Part shown: positions 12,078-22,873 of the stretch, piece after piece
How positions within the stretch are numbered: the first letter of the stretch is position 1
Layout: every line of letters begins with the position of its first letter
NCBI GenBank assembly: GCA_004794655.1
Contig: SMMW01000003.1
Location: 1,860,001-1,924,000, forward strand
Length of the DNA: 64,000 nt
Source: Marisa cornuarietis
Taxonomy: Eukaryota; Mollusca; Gastropoda; Architaenioglossa; Ampullariidae
Reading direction: 5' to 3'
Program-made: the position numbers and the translations under genes
The notes under the pieces: generated by a model
What the model was told of the DNA's origin: nothing
The model's database searches: none
The model's input: the letters and a program-made list of their open reading frames with translations, nothing else

Positions 12078-12245
12078 CTGTTTGTAAAAGTTTGTCATTA
12101 ATAGTGACGATAGACTGTAAAAGTTAGTCATTGATAGTATTGGTTGTAAACAGTTTGTCATTAACAGTAATGGTAAACTGTAAAAGTTAGTCACTAATAG
12201 TGATGGTAGACTGTAAACAGTTCGTCATTAATAGTAATAGTAGAC
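12078..12245. repeat. 33-34-bp degenerate minisatellite, about 5 copies
   Basis: The unit is ACTGTAAAAGTTAGTCATTA followed by ATAGTGATGGTAG. Copies vary at several positions (AAAGTT or ACAGTTTG), so this array is older than its neighbours. Confidence 0.85.
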
Positions 12246-12673
12246 GCTGAGCGGCGACTAAACAATCCTATTATTTGTTCTTGCTGACAGCCTGGCCCTC
12301 TACTGAGCTGTACCACAAAGACCACACTGATCCCAGCAAAGGTGCTAAGCCATGAAGGCCCTGTTAGTGACAGGAATGAGATTAGGCAGTAAAGCGCACT
12401 TCAAACACTCTTACCCCTTTCCCCTAACAACAAGATATGTCGACACCACTGCTTGCTGATGGCAACTGCCTGTACTTGTGTGCGCCTGCAGAAAGCGTGT
12501 GAGCGCCATCTGACGATGCTTCACAACCACCCGGTTAAGAAGTGGAAATGAGGATGGATGTTACAGGCACACGCTTGATAGGTCCGCCCGAAGGATGGAG
12601 AGGCGACGGGATGGAGAGGAGTCGTGATGCAACTTATGCGTTTTTCTTTCTGTCGTTTGGTCTTTCTGCTAGA
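12246..12673. other. no gene seen
   Basis: Single-copy-looking DNA up to the target duplication of the first solo LTR. No coding signal was found. Confidence 0.5.
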
Positions 12674-13120
12674 AAGAGTGTTACGAATGAAATGTTTAGT
12701 GGGTCTAGGTCAGCCTAGCGAGCGCGTGAGCAAGTGTGAATGACGTGAGCCTCGGTGAATGACGCAAGTCTGGATGAATGACGCAAGCTGTGATGTAAAA
12801 TGTTCGAGCAAGAGAGCGCATGCGCAACGTTTAGTATGAGCGTTGAAAGAGAGAGAGAGAGGAGTAGGTTAAAGTATTGTAGGCGTGTGTCGCCGTTGAG
12901 TTTCACGGTTAAGGACAGGCGTGTGTCGCCGCTGTAGTTGTTGGGGTTTTAGGGTAGGCGTGTATTGTTGTTTAGCATTACTCAGTCACAAATAGAAGAA
13001 TTATTTATTGTTGTGGATAACGAAACCTACTGTGTTCCCTTTGGAAGTTGACACTGCCAGATTTCTGAACTCAACGAGCTACTAACGGTCATTAATCAAG
13101 ACCCGTTAGTTAACAAAGAG
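12674..13120. mobile_element. solo LTR, copy 1 (437 bp), with 5-bp target duplication
   Basis: The element at 12679-13115 starts TGTTACGAA and ends GTTAGTTAACA, giving the TG...CA inverted termini of an LTR. It is flanked by perfect AAGAG duplications (12674-12678 and 13116-13120). It shares its left 150 bases and right 70 bases with the element at 15623-17596, including TTTAGTGGGTCTAGGTCA near the left end and AAGTTGACACYGCCAGATTT near the right. Between them lie about three divergent units of the GGCGTGTGTCGCCG minisatellite (12878-12970). No internal retrotransposon sequence follows on either side, so it is a solo LTR left by recombination. The superfamily (Gypsy, BEL or Copia) cannot be told from the LTR alone. 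Confidence 0.8.
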
Positions 13121-15617
13121 ACTGCAGCAAAGGACGAAACGTGTTAATAAAACATGACTGAAACTGATGTGTCTGAAATGCTGTCACTAACAATGTGAGT
13201 AAATCAACTGTCACAAACAGGTGTTGATGTACATGATAGCGATGTCACACAGAGGCTGTTTGAAGTAGGTACTTAACGGGGAGACTTTTTTGTCTAGGCT
13301 GCAGCCGGGATAAATGAGCGATAGAGGTATTGCGTAGAGGTATTGCAGTTCCGCCTTCTACATGACAAAGCTCAGGGACACTGCATGAGGAGGTTGATTT
13401 ATTATGCTGTGTGAGTCGCGAACTTTACCTCCAGAAAATTTCTAATTCTTACAAGGAGTATTGACAGGACTAGCGTCACCACCAACTTATTCTTCACGAA
13501 CCCATTCGATGGCAACCTCTAATGTATGCATGATGCATGGCTTTCTTGCTTTACGGTCTGAAAACTAATGGGGTCCAACTGTTTACATTGCCATGCCCGC
13601 GTAAAAATATTTCCCAGGGCCACCTACGGTGAGAAGCTGATAAGAGGATAATATGTTAGTGACGATGCGGTAGACGCTCTGTACATGATTGATTACCTTT
13701 CAGCTCTATTCATTATCACGGCAGAAATGAGATAATGTGCCTTGTGGGCTATATACGACAGGCTATAGTATTACAATCACCAAAGGTTTCAAAGAGCTAA
13801 TCTGGCGGAAGAGAAGAAGCTAGTGGACGAGCCTGTGTTCCAAAGATGACGGAATATACTGGAATAAATATAGTTTTCACTGCAGTTTGTCATGTTTATT
13901 CTCCCCATTGAAGGCCCTGAAGGAATGTGTTTACACAAGGATCTATTTAGACGATTAATTTTCAATGACCATTTTATCCACCAGCTTTACTTCCAGGAAC
14001 ACAGTGAAGGCTTTGATTAAAAAAGACAGTGCAATAATTAAATTGCAAGAATTTGTGTAAGCATTGGAAGCAGCCTAGTGTTATCTTCATAATGTTCGCA
14101 TAACAAGCCTTGGCAATTGTGGTGTCAACTTGATATCAGAATCATAAGCAATGAATTTAGTAAACAAACAATAGACGTTAAACGAGTGACACATTTTTAG
14201 GGGTCAAACTATTTTGTTTTTTGCACTCCATCAAAGACTGGACTGGTCGTCCTGTACAGGACCTGCTGACTATCGCCCACAATAGACAAGAGTGGCGGCC
14301 CCTGTCAGGTGCCGCGTCTATCCATGTGATCCCACCAACGCCAGGTGCCAGGCAAGGGACGACTGACTGACTGACTCTATCCCGTTTCTAGAATATTTCA
14401 TAAGATTTATTAGCACCTGCCATTCACAACATTTAAAACTGGTTTACCATGCGGGGCAGTCAAATGAAACATAGCGGCTTGCATTTGTCCGGCGTTCGCT
14501 ACGTTTCATTTGATTGCTCCTAGTAGTACTACATGTACACACTGCACCTACACACCCTACACACTGCATGCATGCGAAAGAATGCGTCATCACGTGCACA
14601 AACCCACTACATGCCAAGACATACGAGCATCGCTGTTGCTGCTGTTCTGTTAATCGACTATAAAGTCTTTCTAAGAAAAGGAAAAGGTAGAGAAAGTTGG
14701 AAACAAATTTGGATTTTCTCTTGCTTTTGAATTGTAAAACCGTTTTGGCAGATAAGTATATAATCAAGGCATTCGTGAAATTTTTGTGATCAATGTACCA
14801 GACAGACAGGAAATGTCAGTGTGAAGGTAGTGTGAAATTATTCATCAGGTCACCGTGGAACACGGGCATGTTACAGGTTCTGTCTACACAGTCAGCGACC
14901 TTGTTTCCAATTTCTCTTCCTCCTCATCCTCGTGGACGTGCCAGGACCGAGGAGACTCAGTCTGTCAGTCCTGCCAATCTCTGACATGGTTAAAGGTTAC
15001 TGTAATCTTGCCTTCCAGACGAAAGGTACATGGGACCTCATTTCAGTTTTTGTGAGAAGGCGTCCTGCTACCTGGGAGCCACTTCAACGTGAAGGTTGTG
15101 ATGTTGTGGTCACGTGGAGACAACATGGCTTGCTAGACTCAGCTGACAGGCACTGCAGTCGAATTTCTCTTCCTCATTTTGATTTTTCACACAGGGAAAT
15201 GGATTGTGCATATAGGTTCTTATTGCCTATATAGTTTACAAAAGAGGTGTGTTGTTCGATATTAAACAGTATCATTAAACACTCGTAGTCATGACGGCCT
15301 GGCGTATACGTCAACACATTTATTTGATTTCCGGGTCTTATTTCATTTAGGAGCACCTTCTGGACCCCCAGTCAAAGAAGCTGATACAGATTATTAAATA
15401 GTCCAGTGCTCTTGCGACCGAGCCGCCAGCAGGCTGCTTTGCTCGAGCGTGTATATTACTTTTTCATATAGAAAATAGAAAAAAAGTTTCATTTAGAGGC
15501 TTATTGGTCCTAGTGCACAGCAGGTAGCATGGCTAGTGTGACACGTTTGAAAAATGTCGCCCGAATCCAAAGTCGTGCGTACGAGCCGGTTTGGTACTCG
15601 TGAGGTGCAGCGTATTG
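13121..15617. other. no gene seen
   Basis: Non-coding between the two LTRs. A perfect 14-bp palindrome GTCCTGTACAGGAC lies at 14249-14262, and a run of GACT repeats at 14360-14375. The frames at 14444-15234 overlap one another on both strands and carry no domain. Confidence 0.5.
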
Positions 15618-17601
15618 GTACCTGTTACGAAATGAAATAATTTAGTGGGTCTAGGTCATCCTAGCGAGCGCGTGAGCGAGTGTGAATGACGTGAGCTTTG
15701 ATGAATGACGCAAGTCTTGATGAATGACGCAAGCTGTGATGTCTGAAATGTTCCAGCAAGAGAGCGCATGCGTAACGTTTTGAGTGAGCGTTGAGAGAAA
15801 GAAGAAACAAGAAGGTTATAGTATTGTAGGCGTGTGTCGCCGCTAGTTGTAGGGTTAGTGTAGGCGTGTGTCGCCGCTAGTTGTAGGGTTAGTGTAGGCG
15901 TGTGTCGCCGCTAGTTGTAGGGTTAGTGTAGGCGTGTGTCGCCGCTAGTTGTAGGGTTAGTGTAGGCGTGTGTCGCCGCTAGTTGTAGGGTTAGTGTAGG
16001 CGTGTGTCGCCGCTAGTTGTAGGGTTAGTGTAGGCGTGTGTCGCCGCTAGTTGTAGGGTTAGTGTAGGCGTGTGTCGCCGCTAGTTGTAGGGTTAGTGTA
16101 GGCGTGTGTCGCCGCTAGTTGTAGGGTTAGTGTAGGCGTGTGTCGCCGCTAGTTGTAGGGTTAGTGTAGGCGTGTGTCGCCGCTAGGTGTATGGTTAGTG
16201 TAGGCGTGTGTCGCCGCTAGTTGTAGGGTTAGTGTAGGCGTGTGTCGCCGCTAGTTGTAGGGTTAGTGTAGGCGTGTGTCGCCGCTAGGTGTATGGTTAG
16301 TGTAGGCGTGTGTCGCCGCTAGTTGTAGGGTTAGTGTAGGCGTGTGTCGCCGCTAGTTGTAGGGTTAGTGTAGGCGTGTGTCGCCGCTAGGTGTATGGTT
16401 AGTGTAGTTGTAGGCGTGTGTCGCCGCTAGTTAGTAGGCGTGTAGGGTTAGTGTAGGCGTGTGTCGCCGCTAGTTGTAGGGTTAGTGTAGGCGTGTGTCG
16501 CCGCTAGTTGTAGGGTTAGTGTAGGCGTGTGTCGCCGCTAGTTGTAGGGTTAGTGTGTGCCGCTAGGCGTGTGTCGCCGCTAGTTGTAGGGTTAGTGTAG
16601 GCGTGTGTCGCCGCTAGTTGTAGGGTTAGTGTAGGCGTGTGTCGCCGCTAGTTGTAGGGTTAGTGTAGGCGTGTGTCGCCGCTAGTTGTAGGGTTAGTGT
16701 AGGCGTGTGTCGCCGCTAGTTGTAGGGTTAGTGTAGGCGTGTGTCGCCGCTAGTTGTAGGGTTAGTGTAGGCGTGTGTCGCCGCTAGTTGTAGGGTTAGT
16801 GTAGGCGTGTGTCGCCGCTAGTTGTAGGGTTAGTGTAGGCGTGTGTCGCCGCTAGTTGTAGGGTTAGTGTAGGCGTGTGTCGCCGCTAGGTGTAGGGTTA
16901 GTGTAGGCGTGTGTCGCCGCTAGGTGTAGGGTTAGTGTAGGCGTGTGTCGCCGCTAGTTGTATGGTTAGTGTAGGCGTGTGTCGCCACTAGTTGCAGGGT
17001 TAATGTAGGCGTGTGTCGCCACTAGTTGTAGGGTTAGTGTAGGCGTGTGTCGCCGCTAGTTGTATGGTTAGTGTAGGCGTTTTTGCCCCTAGTTGTAGGG
17101 TTAGTGTAGGCGTGTGTCGCCGCTAGTTTTATGGTTAGTGTAGGCGTGTGTCGCCGCTAGTTGTAGGGTTAGTGTAGGCGTGTGTCGCCGCTAGTTGTAT
17201 GGTTAGTGTAGGCGTGTGTCGCCGCTAGCGTAGGGTTAGTGTAGGCGTGTGTCGCCGGTAGTTGAAGGGTTAGTGCGGGCGTGTGTCGCCGCTAGTTGTA
17301 GGGCTAGTGTAGGCGTGTGTCGCCGCTAGTTGTAGGGTTAGTGCGGGCGTGTGTCGCCGCTAGTTGTAGGGTTAGTTTAGGCGTGTGTCGCCGCTAAGTT
17401 TTTAAAGTTGAAGCGGGCGTGTGTCGCCGCTAGTAGAGTTAGATTTAGTGCAGGAGTGTTGTGTTTTGATTTGTATCCACCTGAAAGTAAAGAATTGTTT
17501 ATCGTTTGTACTGTTTCTTGAGAAGTTGACACCGCCAGATTTTCTGGACCCGAACGAGCTAATAACGATCAATCAACCAGGACCAGTTCGTTAACAGTAC
17601 C
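15618..17601. mobile_element. solo LTR, copy 2 (1974 bp), expanded by an internal minisatellite
   Basis: The element at 15623-17596 starts TGTTACGAAATG and ends CAGTTCGTTAACA, flanked by perfect GTACC duplications (15618-15622 and 17597-17601). Its left 200 bases and right 140 bases align with copy 1 at 12679-13115. The central minisatellite has grown from about three units to roughly 45-47, so the LTR is 4.5 times longer. A possible polyadenylation signal variant AGTAAA lies near 17485, in the part shared by the two copies. Intact target duplications show that the whole structure is one insertion that later expanded, or was inserted already expanded. Confidence 0.8.
15827..17455. repeat. 34-bp minisatellite inside the solo LTR, about 45-47 units
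   Basis: The unit is TAGGCGTGTGTCGCCGCTAG followed by TTGTAGGGTTAGTG. Central units are nearly perfect. Variant units (GGTGTATGG) recur with regular spacing at 16180-16410, the mark of block duplication. The right end (16960-17455) is more degenerate, as usual for array edges. Each unit contains TAGGGTTAG, which resembles the TTAGGG telomere repeat, but the rest of the unit does not. Confidence 0.95.
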
Positions 17602-18869
17602 TGACCACTTAACGGGCTGAAACAGTAAGAGAGAGAGAGAGAGATGTGCACTGCCATACAAAAGTTGCCACTGAGATAAATGAGGGCCTTATCACCTCTC
17701 TTCCAAACGAACTTAGTCACTGGTCTTCCATTTGGTGAGCTCATGCAACTCGGACTGTAAAACACGTCTTAGAAACAGAAATCTGTTGCAAAGAGAGCAT
17801 CACAGAGTATTCTACAGAACTTCGGGATGTGTTTTAGAGATACAGTGAGCATTGCATTACAGAGTTTCTGAGACCATTAAAAAGGTATATGAAGTATATG
17901 ATTTTAGAGAATAACAGGCTGCATTACAGTTACAGGAGCATTACAGTCAAACAAGAAGCATTGTCGACTTACATAGAGTATTACAGCATTACTAAGAGCA
18001 TTACAGAATCGTGCTGAGCATGCTGTATGCGTGCCCGAAGACGACTGATGGTCGATTAAAATGTTTTCCAAATAATACTACTGGTCGGTACAAACAGTAA
18101 ACAAAATATTTTACACAATGCTGCAGATTAATACACAATAAACAAATGTTTAAAGTAATACTATTGGTCAGTATAGCCAATAACATTATTTCAGAATTTA
18201 TTTCTGGTCAGAATACTCATTAAACAAAATAAACAGTAACTAGTCAGTGTAGTACCGAACAGTTAATAATGAGTCTCTTTCAAAAGAAAATCGCCAGAAG
18301 AGAGAGGAGGAGGAGGGATGGAGGAGTTACTAGTACGGATTAGTGTGGAAGGTGCACCCAGTAATTCTTGCATCTGGCTGTTGAACGCTGGTCAGGCCAT
18401 TCTGTTCACAAAGAGTGAAAGATTTCTTGTTCACTGCGAACACACCCACACTGGATTTTGTTTTTGTTATGACGACTGCCAGGATAAAGAAAGTAAGAGA
18501 TTGAACAGCAAACATTAGCTCTTTTTCTGTTTTTCTTTTTCCCTTGAAATTCTGTTGCTGAATGCCTGAAAACAAACAAGCGGAAAAGACCGAGTAGCAA
18601 ATGATGTTTATAGCTTGTATGGTTTGTAAACAAATCCAAGGGAAACACGGATCATCCATACAAAGCTATGCAGTGCAAATGTAATAAATTGGTTGGTTTG
18701 ACACTGAGTGAAAACATTCTGCAGCTAATACCACACAAAATGATGATCTCACTCGCGTGTTACTCAGAGAGTTTGGTTTGTCTTTGATATTGTCTCTAAC
18801 TGATTTGTTGTTACAGTATTTGGTGAAACTGAGCGAAGAACGTAGCGGTCTGGCTAATTTAAACCATTT
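17602..18869. other. no gene seen
   Basis: Non-coding. A loose recurrence of GCATTACAG-type motifs appears at 17830-18010, and loosely repeated AATACTACTGGTCGGTA / AATACTATTGGTCAGTA motifs at 18070-18180. These are too diverged to call an array firmly. Confidence 0.45.
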
Positions 18870-19003
18870 ATATAATTGGCTGTATACCCACACAACAACA
18901 TTCGATAGTATCACTCAAATAGCTGGCTGTCCACACAGCAACATTCGGCAGAATTATTTAATAGCTGGTTGTATGGCCATGCAGCAACGTTTGGCAGTAT
19001 CAT
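18870..19003. repeat. degenerate tandem repeat, about 45 bp x 3
   Basis: Three copies share AATAGCTGGYTGT, then CACACARCAACATTCG, then CAGTATCA, with substitutions and small indels between copies. Confidence 0.6.
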
Positions 19004-20212
19004 TTTCATTGTTGTGATCGTTGTCATCACTGTGTCATCAACATCGTCCTCACTATTGTGCCCAACCTAATTGCTACTGACTGAGGCAAAGAATGAGGCG
19101 TACTCATGCTGTGTGGTCAGAAAACCAAAGTTGTGATCAATATGGACACTTCAGCCATTTCTTTCCTTTAGTCATTAATAGATGTTTCTTTTCACTTGAC
19201 TTACCTCCATGTGAAATGGCGTGTCTCCTGCCGTCCGCGGCTGTAAATGTTTGTTTACACCTGACAGGTGAACAGATTAACTGTGGAATATCTCTTGCCG
19301 ACTTGAGCAGGTGGACTTGCAAACGAGCATCTAGCAGAATCAATAGAGAAAGTTTATGATCGCGTAAAAAAGGCAGGATAGATAAAACACTAATGATGAA
19401 TGCAATTATAAATAAAATTTCAGTTGGTTGCAATGTGGCTTTGCACGTATGGCTGCTGTCTGTCTGTATTGCTCTTGCTTCCTGTGGGTGTCTCCTGTGT
19501 CATAGAGCCTCAGATGTTGAGCACTTTCTTTCGCGAATATCCGACAGCTTATTTTTTTTTTAAAGAAACGACTGTCTGTCATTATTTACAGTTGAAGGCA
19601 TTATTTAATTAATCATGAGGAACATTGCCACCTTCTTTCACGTTGCGATGGTAACGATCGGGACAAATGACAGAGTGAACCCCACACGCAGGAAGAGTTT
19701 AGTTACTAACTCGCATACTTATGCACTGCAGCAATCAAAAGGGTCAGTCACTCATTTTTTTTTAATCCCGTGATTTGAAACTCAGGCTTGTTAAACACCA
19801 TAAAACTCTTTTCCCACCCTATTCATACGACATAGCCTGAAGGATGCTGTGATGGACTGTAGCGGACTAACGCGACTGAATAAAAAGGGGAGGTAATGCA
19901 GCGTTTATCGTCACCTGCCGTCGTCCCTCCACCCCACCCCCTATTGATCAGTGCAGCCGACAGACGCGTCCAGCGGGAGACTGCGGTTTCAGGCAAGTGA
20001 CAAGTGTTGGTGTCGTGGTCAGCAGCCTCAAGGTTCGTTACACAAGACAGGACCAGCAGGGCCGGTAATTCAAGCTTCTCGTGTCGCTGCCGACCTTCGC
20101 CGTGATGTCTCTAGAGATTTCATGCCCGTTGAAAATGTCTTTTAGGCCGACGATAAGAGAATCAATAGCAGAATGAAAGAAATCTCTGCACGGCAGTTGA
20201 GTAAGCCTTACT
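19004..20212. other. no gene supported
   Basis: Non-coding. A 60-codon frame from ATG 19433 begins with a signal-peptide-like stretch (SVLLLLPVGVSC) but runs into a poly-T tract and has no homology I recognise. It is not called. Confidence 0.45.
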
Positions 20213-20360
20213 TACCATCGCTCTCTGCTTGCTGTAACCCGGGTTGTTACCACAGATGACAGATGAAGGCCACACCTGATCATGGCAAAAACGTCTTTCC
20301 TCAACTCACTTCTTGTAAACACGCACAATGGCTAGATATTTATACCGCTGTTTTTATACT
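20213..20360 (-). promoter_or_regulatory. candidate minus-strand promoter and first exon
   Basis: Read on the minus strand, two TATA-like motifs (TATAAAAAC and TATAAATAT, about 20337-20358) are followed after about 55-70 bases by an ATG (20283-20281, context TTGCCATGA). An open segment of about 23 codons ends at a near-consensus splice donor GATG|GTAAGTAAG (exon end 20217). The order TATA, ATG, donor is that of a short first exon. No downstream exon was identified, so the gene is inference. Confidence 0.22.
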
Positions 20361-20557
20361 GTACATTTGCCTATATTAATCATCGTTAAATCGGAGAACT
20401 GCAAGATGAAAACAAGTATTTCAGTTGAACTTCTTTATTATTTCGTTGTGTGGTTTTGAAAGTGGGAAACTGTTACATCAAAGTGCTCACAAAAACAGCT
20501 TTTTCATGTCGATCTTTATGCACTACAGTTCTCTTTTTTTAAATTTTCTAGCAGAAC

Positions 20558-20559
<2 letters not shown>

Positions 20560-20603
<44 letters not shown>

Positions 20604-20660
20604 TGAGCTTTTATAGCGCAGTTCCCCAGCAAAAACCAGGCTCACCGCGCTTTACAAAGA
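20560..20660. repeat. (AAT)n tract joined to a dispersed-repeat-like motif
   Basis: About fourteen AAT units (20560-20602) run directly into GAGCTTTTATAGCGCAGTTC, then GGCTCACCGCGCTTTACAA. The pairing of an AAT tract with a 'TATAGCGC ... GCGCTTTAC' motif is one I associate with dispersed elements in molluscan genomes. That association is from memory and unverified. Confidence 0.55.
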
Positions 20661-21551
20661 AAAATCTGTCAACAAGAAAAGAGAGAAAAGTGCCCTTGAA
20701 GCAACCAGCAAAAAATTAAAATTCATAAGGGTAATTTCAACACACACGTGGACAAATAGACACACGGACACGTCAACATGAATAGAAACATACATAGGTT
20801 TCTCTACATCGTTTCACATGTACAGATAACTTTTCTCACACATGCACATGCTTGTTGTTGAACATGTTAGTATTACTAGAGGAAAAATAACCTTTAAATT
20901 GATACAAAAAACATGAGGACTAAAGCATAGTGCTCTAAAATCAACTGTGAAAATGTTATACGAAAATTTATGATTTAATATAGAAACTTTTGTGATAAGT
21001 AAAATATTCAGGAGAAGAAGTGGGAATATATAAGAGAAATAGGTGAAAACGGTGAAACATTTCTGGGAGAAGACTGAAGAGGGACCAAAGTAAAAGAATA
21101 ATAAAGTAAACTGACACGAAAAGCATCTCAGACACTTAAACATAATGACTGCATTACTCCAGTGATTCATGTTTGCTCTTACCCTTTAAACAAGAAGCTA
21201 GAGGCTGTACCTTAGATATCAGACCCTTCAGAATCATAAAGGCATTACCCCAGTGAGTCGTGTTTGTTGCCCTAAAGACAGGAAGTCAGGAGCTGGACAT
21301 TACCTTCTGTGTTCTTACTTGAAGTCCACTTACTGTTGATTGTTGACTTTGTTAATCAGTTACTGTCGAGAGGAAGGAGGTGACCCATCCATTACCATCC
21401 ATTTCAACTCTCTCTTTTTAAGGTAGCGCAGCTGATTTTCTTAAATGTCCAAAGCACCACTTAGGTGTACTGCCGGCAGTAGCAATATGTTTTTAGTTAC
21501 ATCTACATCTAGAAAACACGACCCTACAGCCCCGGCTACATGCCCCAGTAT
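20661..21551. other. no gene seen
   Basis: AT-rich non-coding. At 21142-21290 two diverged copies of a roughly 100-bp segment are visible (GCATTACTCCAGTGATTCATG and GCATTACCCCAGTGAGTCGTG types). Confidence 0.45.
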
Positions 21552-21645
21552 AGCTGTGTACAGGGCTGGCAGCTTTGCTGTCATATAACCTTAGCTGCTG
21601 GCTCGGCATAGAACACCAGTTTCCCTCCTCCCTCCGCTCCCAGTG
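21552..21645 (+). mobile_element. 5'-truncated SINE fragment (C-tailed family)
   Basis: It carries the 3' part of the family also present at 61344-61530: TGTACAGGGCTGGCAGC, ATATAACCTTAGCTGCTGG and CTCGGCATAGAACACCA, followed by a pyrimidine-rich tail (TTTCCCTCCTCCCTCCGCTCCC). The tRNA-like head is missing or too diverged. Confidence 0.7.
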
Positions 21646-22048
21646 TAAGCCATACTCTCGACTGATTCCTTAGTGACTTAATTAACTTGCGGTCACAACC
21701 CCGTGTACTGCATAGTGGCAGTCAGAGACCACCACTGGCTTACACAGACCAGCAATGAATGACCAGAGTCCAGATGCTGACACTACAACATCTGTGATCA
21801 AAGGCTGAGCCGCTGGCGTTGGCGAGTAGATGAGGTGAACAGCGTGTCTAACGGCTGTGACTAAAGCTATGAACGTGTGCAATACAAGACTGAAATGTTG
21901 TCCATTCACTAGGAGGTGCGTGCTGACCACAAAGACGAGCATTGAACAACCATGTTTGACACCAACAGCGACTGTTTTCAAGACCCAGGTTACTACCAGG
22001 TTACTTCTTTTGCGAGATCATCACCACCGCTTGCGGCGCTGCGCCACC
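21646..22048. other. no gene supported; possible GPCR-like fragment on the minus strand
   Basis: A 99-residue minus-strand frame (21682-21981) is hydrophobic and has a weak resemblance to a TM3-ICL2-TM4 segment. It is discussed under findings and not called as a gene. Confidence 0.35.
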
Positions 22049-22873
22049 TTGACTGATACCAACTGACGACTAGTGACTGACAACTAGTGACTGATACCAG
22101 CTGACGACTAGTGACTGATGCTAGCTGACGACTAGTGACGGATAGTACTTGAATAATGGCTGACACTTGCTGACGATTAGTGATTGATACAACTGACAAC
22201 TAGTGACTGATACCAGCTGACGACTAGTGACTGATGCTAGCTGACGACTAGTGACGGATAGTACTTGAATAATGGCTGACACTTGCTGACGATTAGTGAT
22301 TGATACAACTGACGACTAGTGACTGATACCAGCTGACGACTAGTGACTTATGCTAGCTGACGACTAGTGACGGATAGTACTTGAATAATGGCTGACACTT
22401 GCTGACGATTAGTGATTGATACAACTGACGACTAGTGACTGATACTAGCTGACGACTAGTGACGGATACAATTTGACTAGTGACTGGTACTTGCTGACGA
22501 CTAGTGACCGATACTTGCTGACAATAGTGACTGATACAAGCTGAGGACTAGTGATTGATACCAGCTGACGACTAGTGACGAATACTATTTGACTAGCGAC
22601 TGATACTTGCTCACGACTAGTGACTATACTAGCTAACGATTAGTGACTATACTAGTTGACGACTAGTGACTGATGCAAGATGAGGACTAGTGACTGATAC
22701 TTGCTCACGACTAGTGACTGATACAACCTGACGACTAGTGACTGATACAAGATGAGGACTAGTGACTGATACTAGCTGACGACTAGTGACTGATACTAGC
22801 TGACGACTACTAGCTAACGACTAGTGACTGATACTAGCTGACGACTAGTGACTGATACTAGCTGACGACTAGT
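22049..22873. repeat. minisatellite on CTGACGACTAGTGACTGATA, with a 116-bp higher-order unit
   Basis: Basic units of about 22-24 bp carry GACGACTAGTGACTGAT. At 22090-22440 a 116-bp block, which includes the distinctive GGATAGTACTTGAATAATGG, is repeated three times almost perfectly (starts of GATAGTACTTG at 22141, 22257 and 22373). The remainder consists of more variable single units. Every unit contains the palindrome ACTAGT. Confidence 0.92.

Noticed and set aside
15827..17455. Interstitial telomere repeat, because each unit contains TAGGGTTAG
   Set aside because: Only 9 of 34 bases match and the rest of the unit (GGCGTGTGTCGCCGC) is unrelated. The unit lies inside an LTR.
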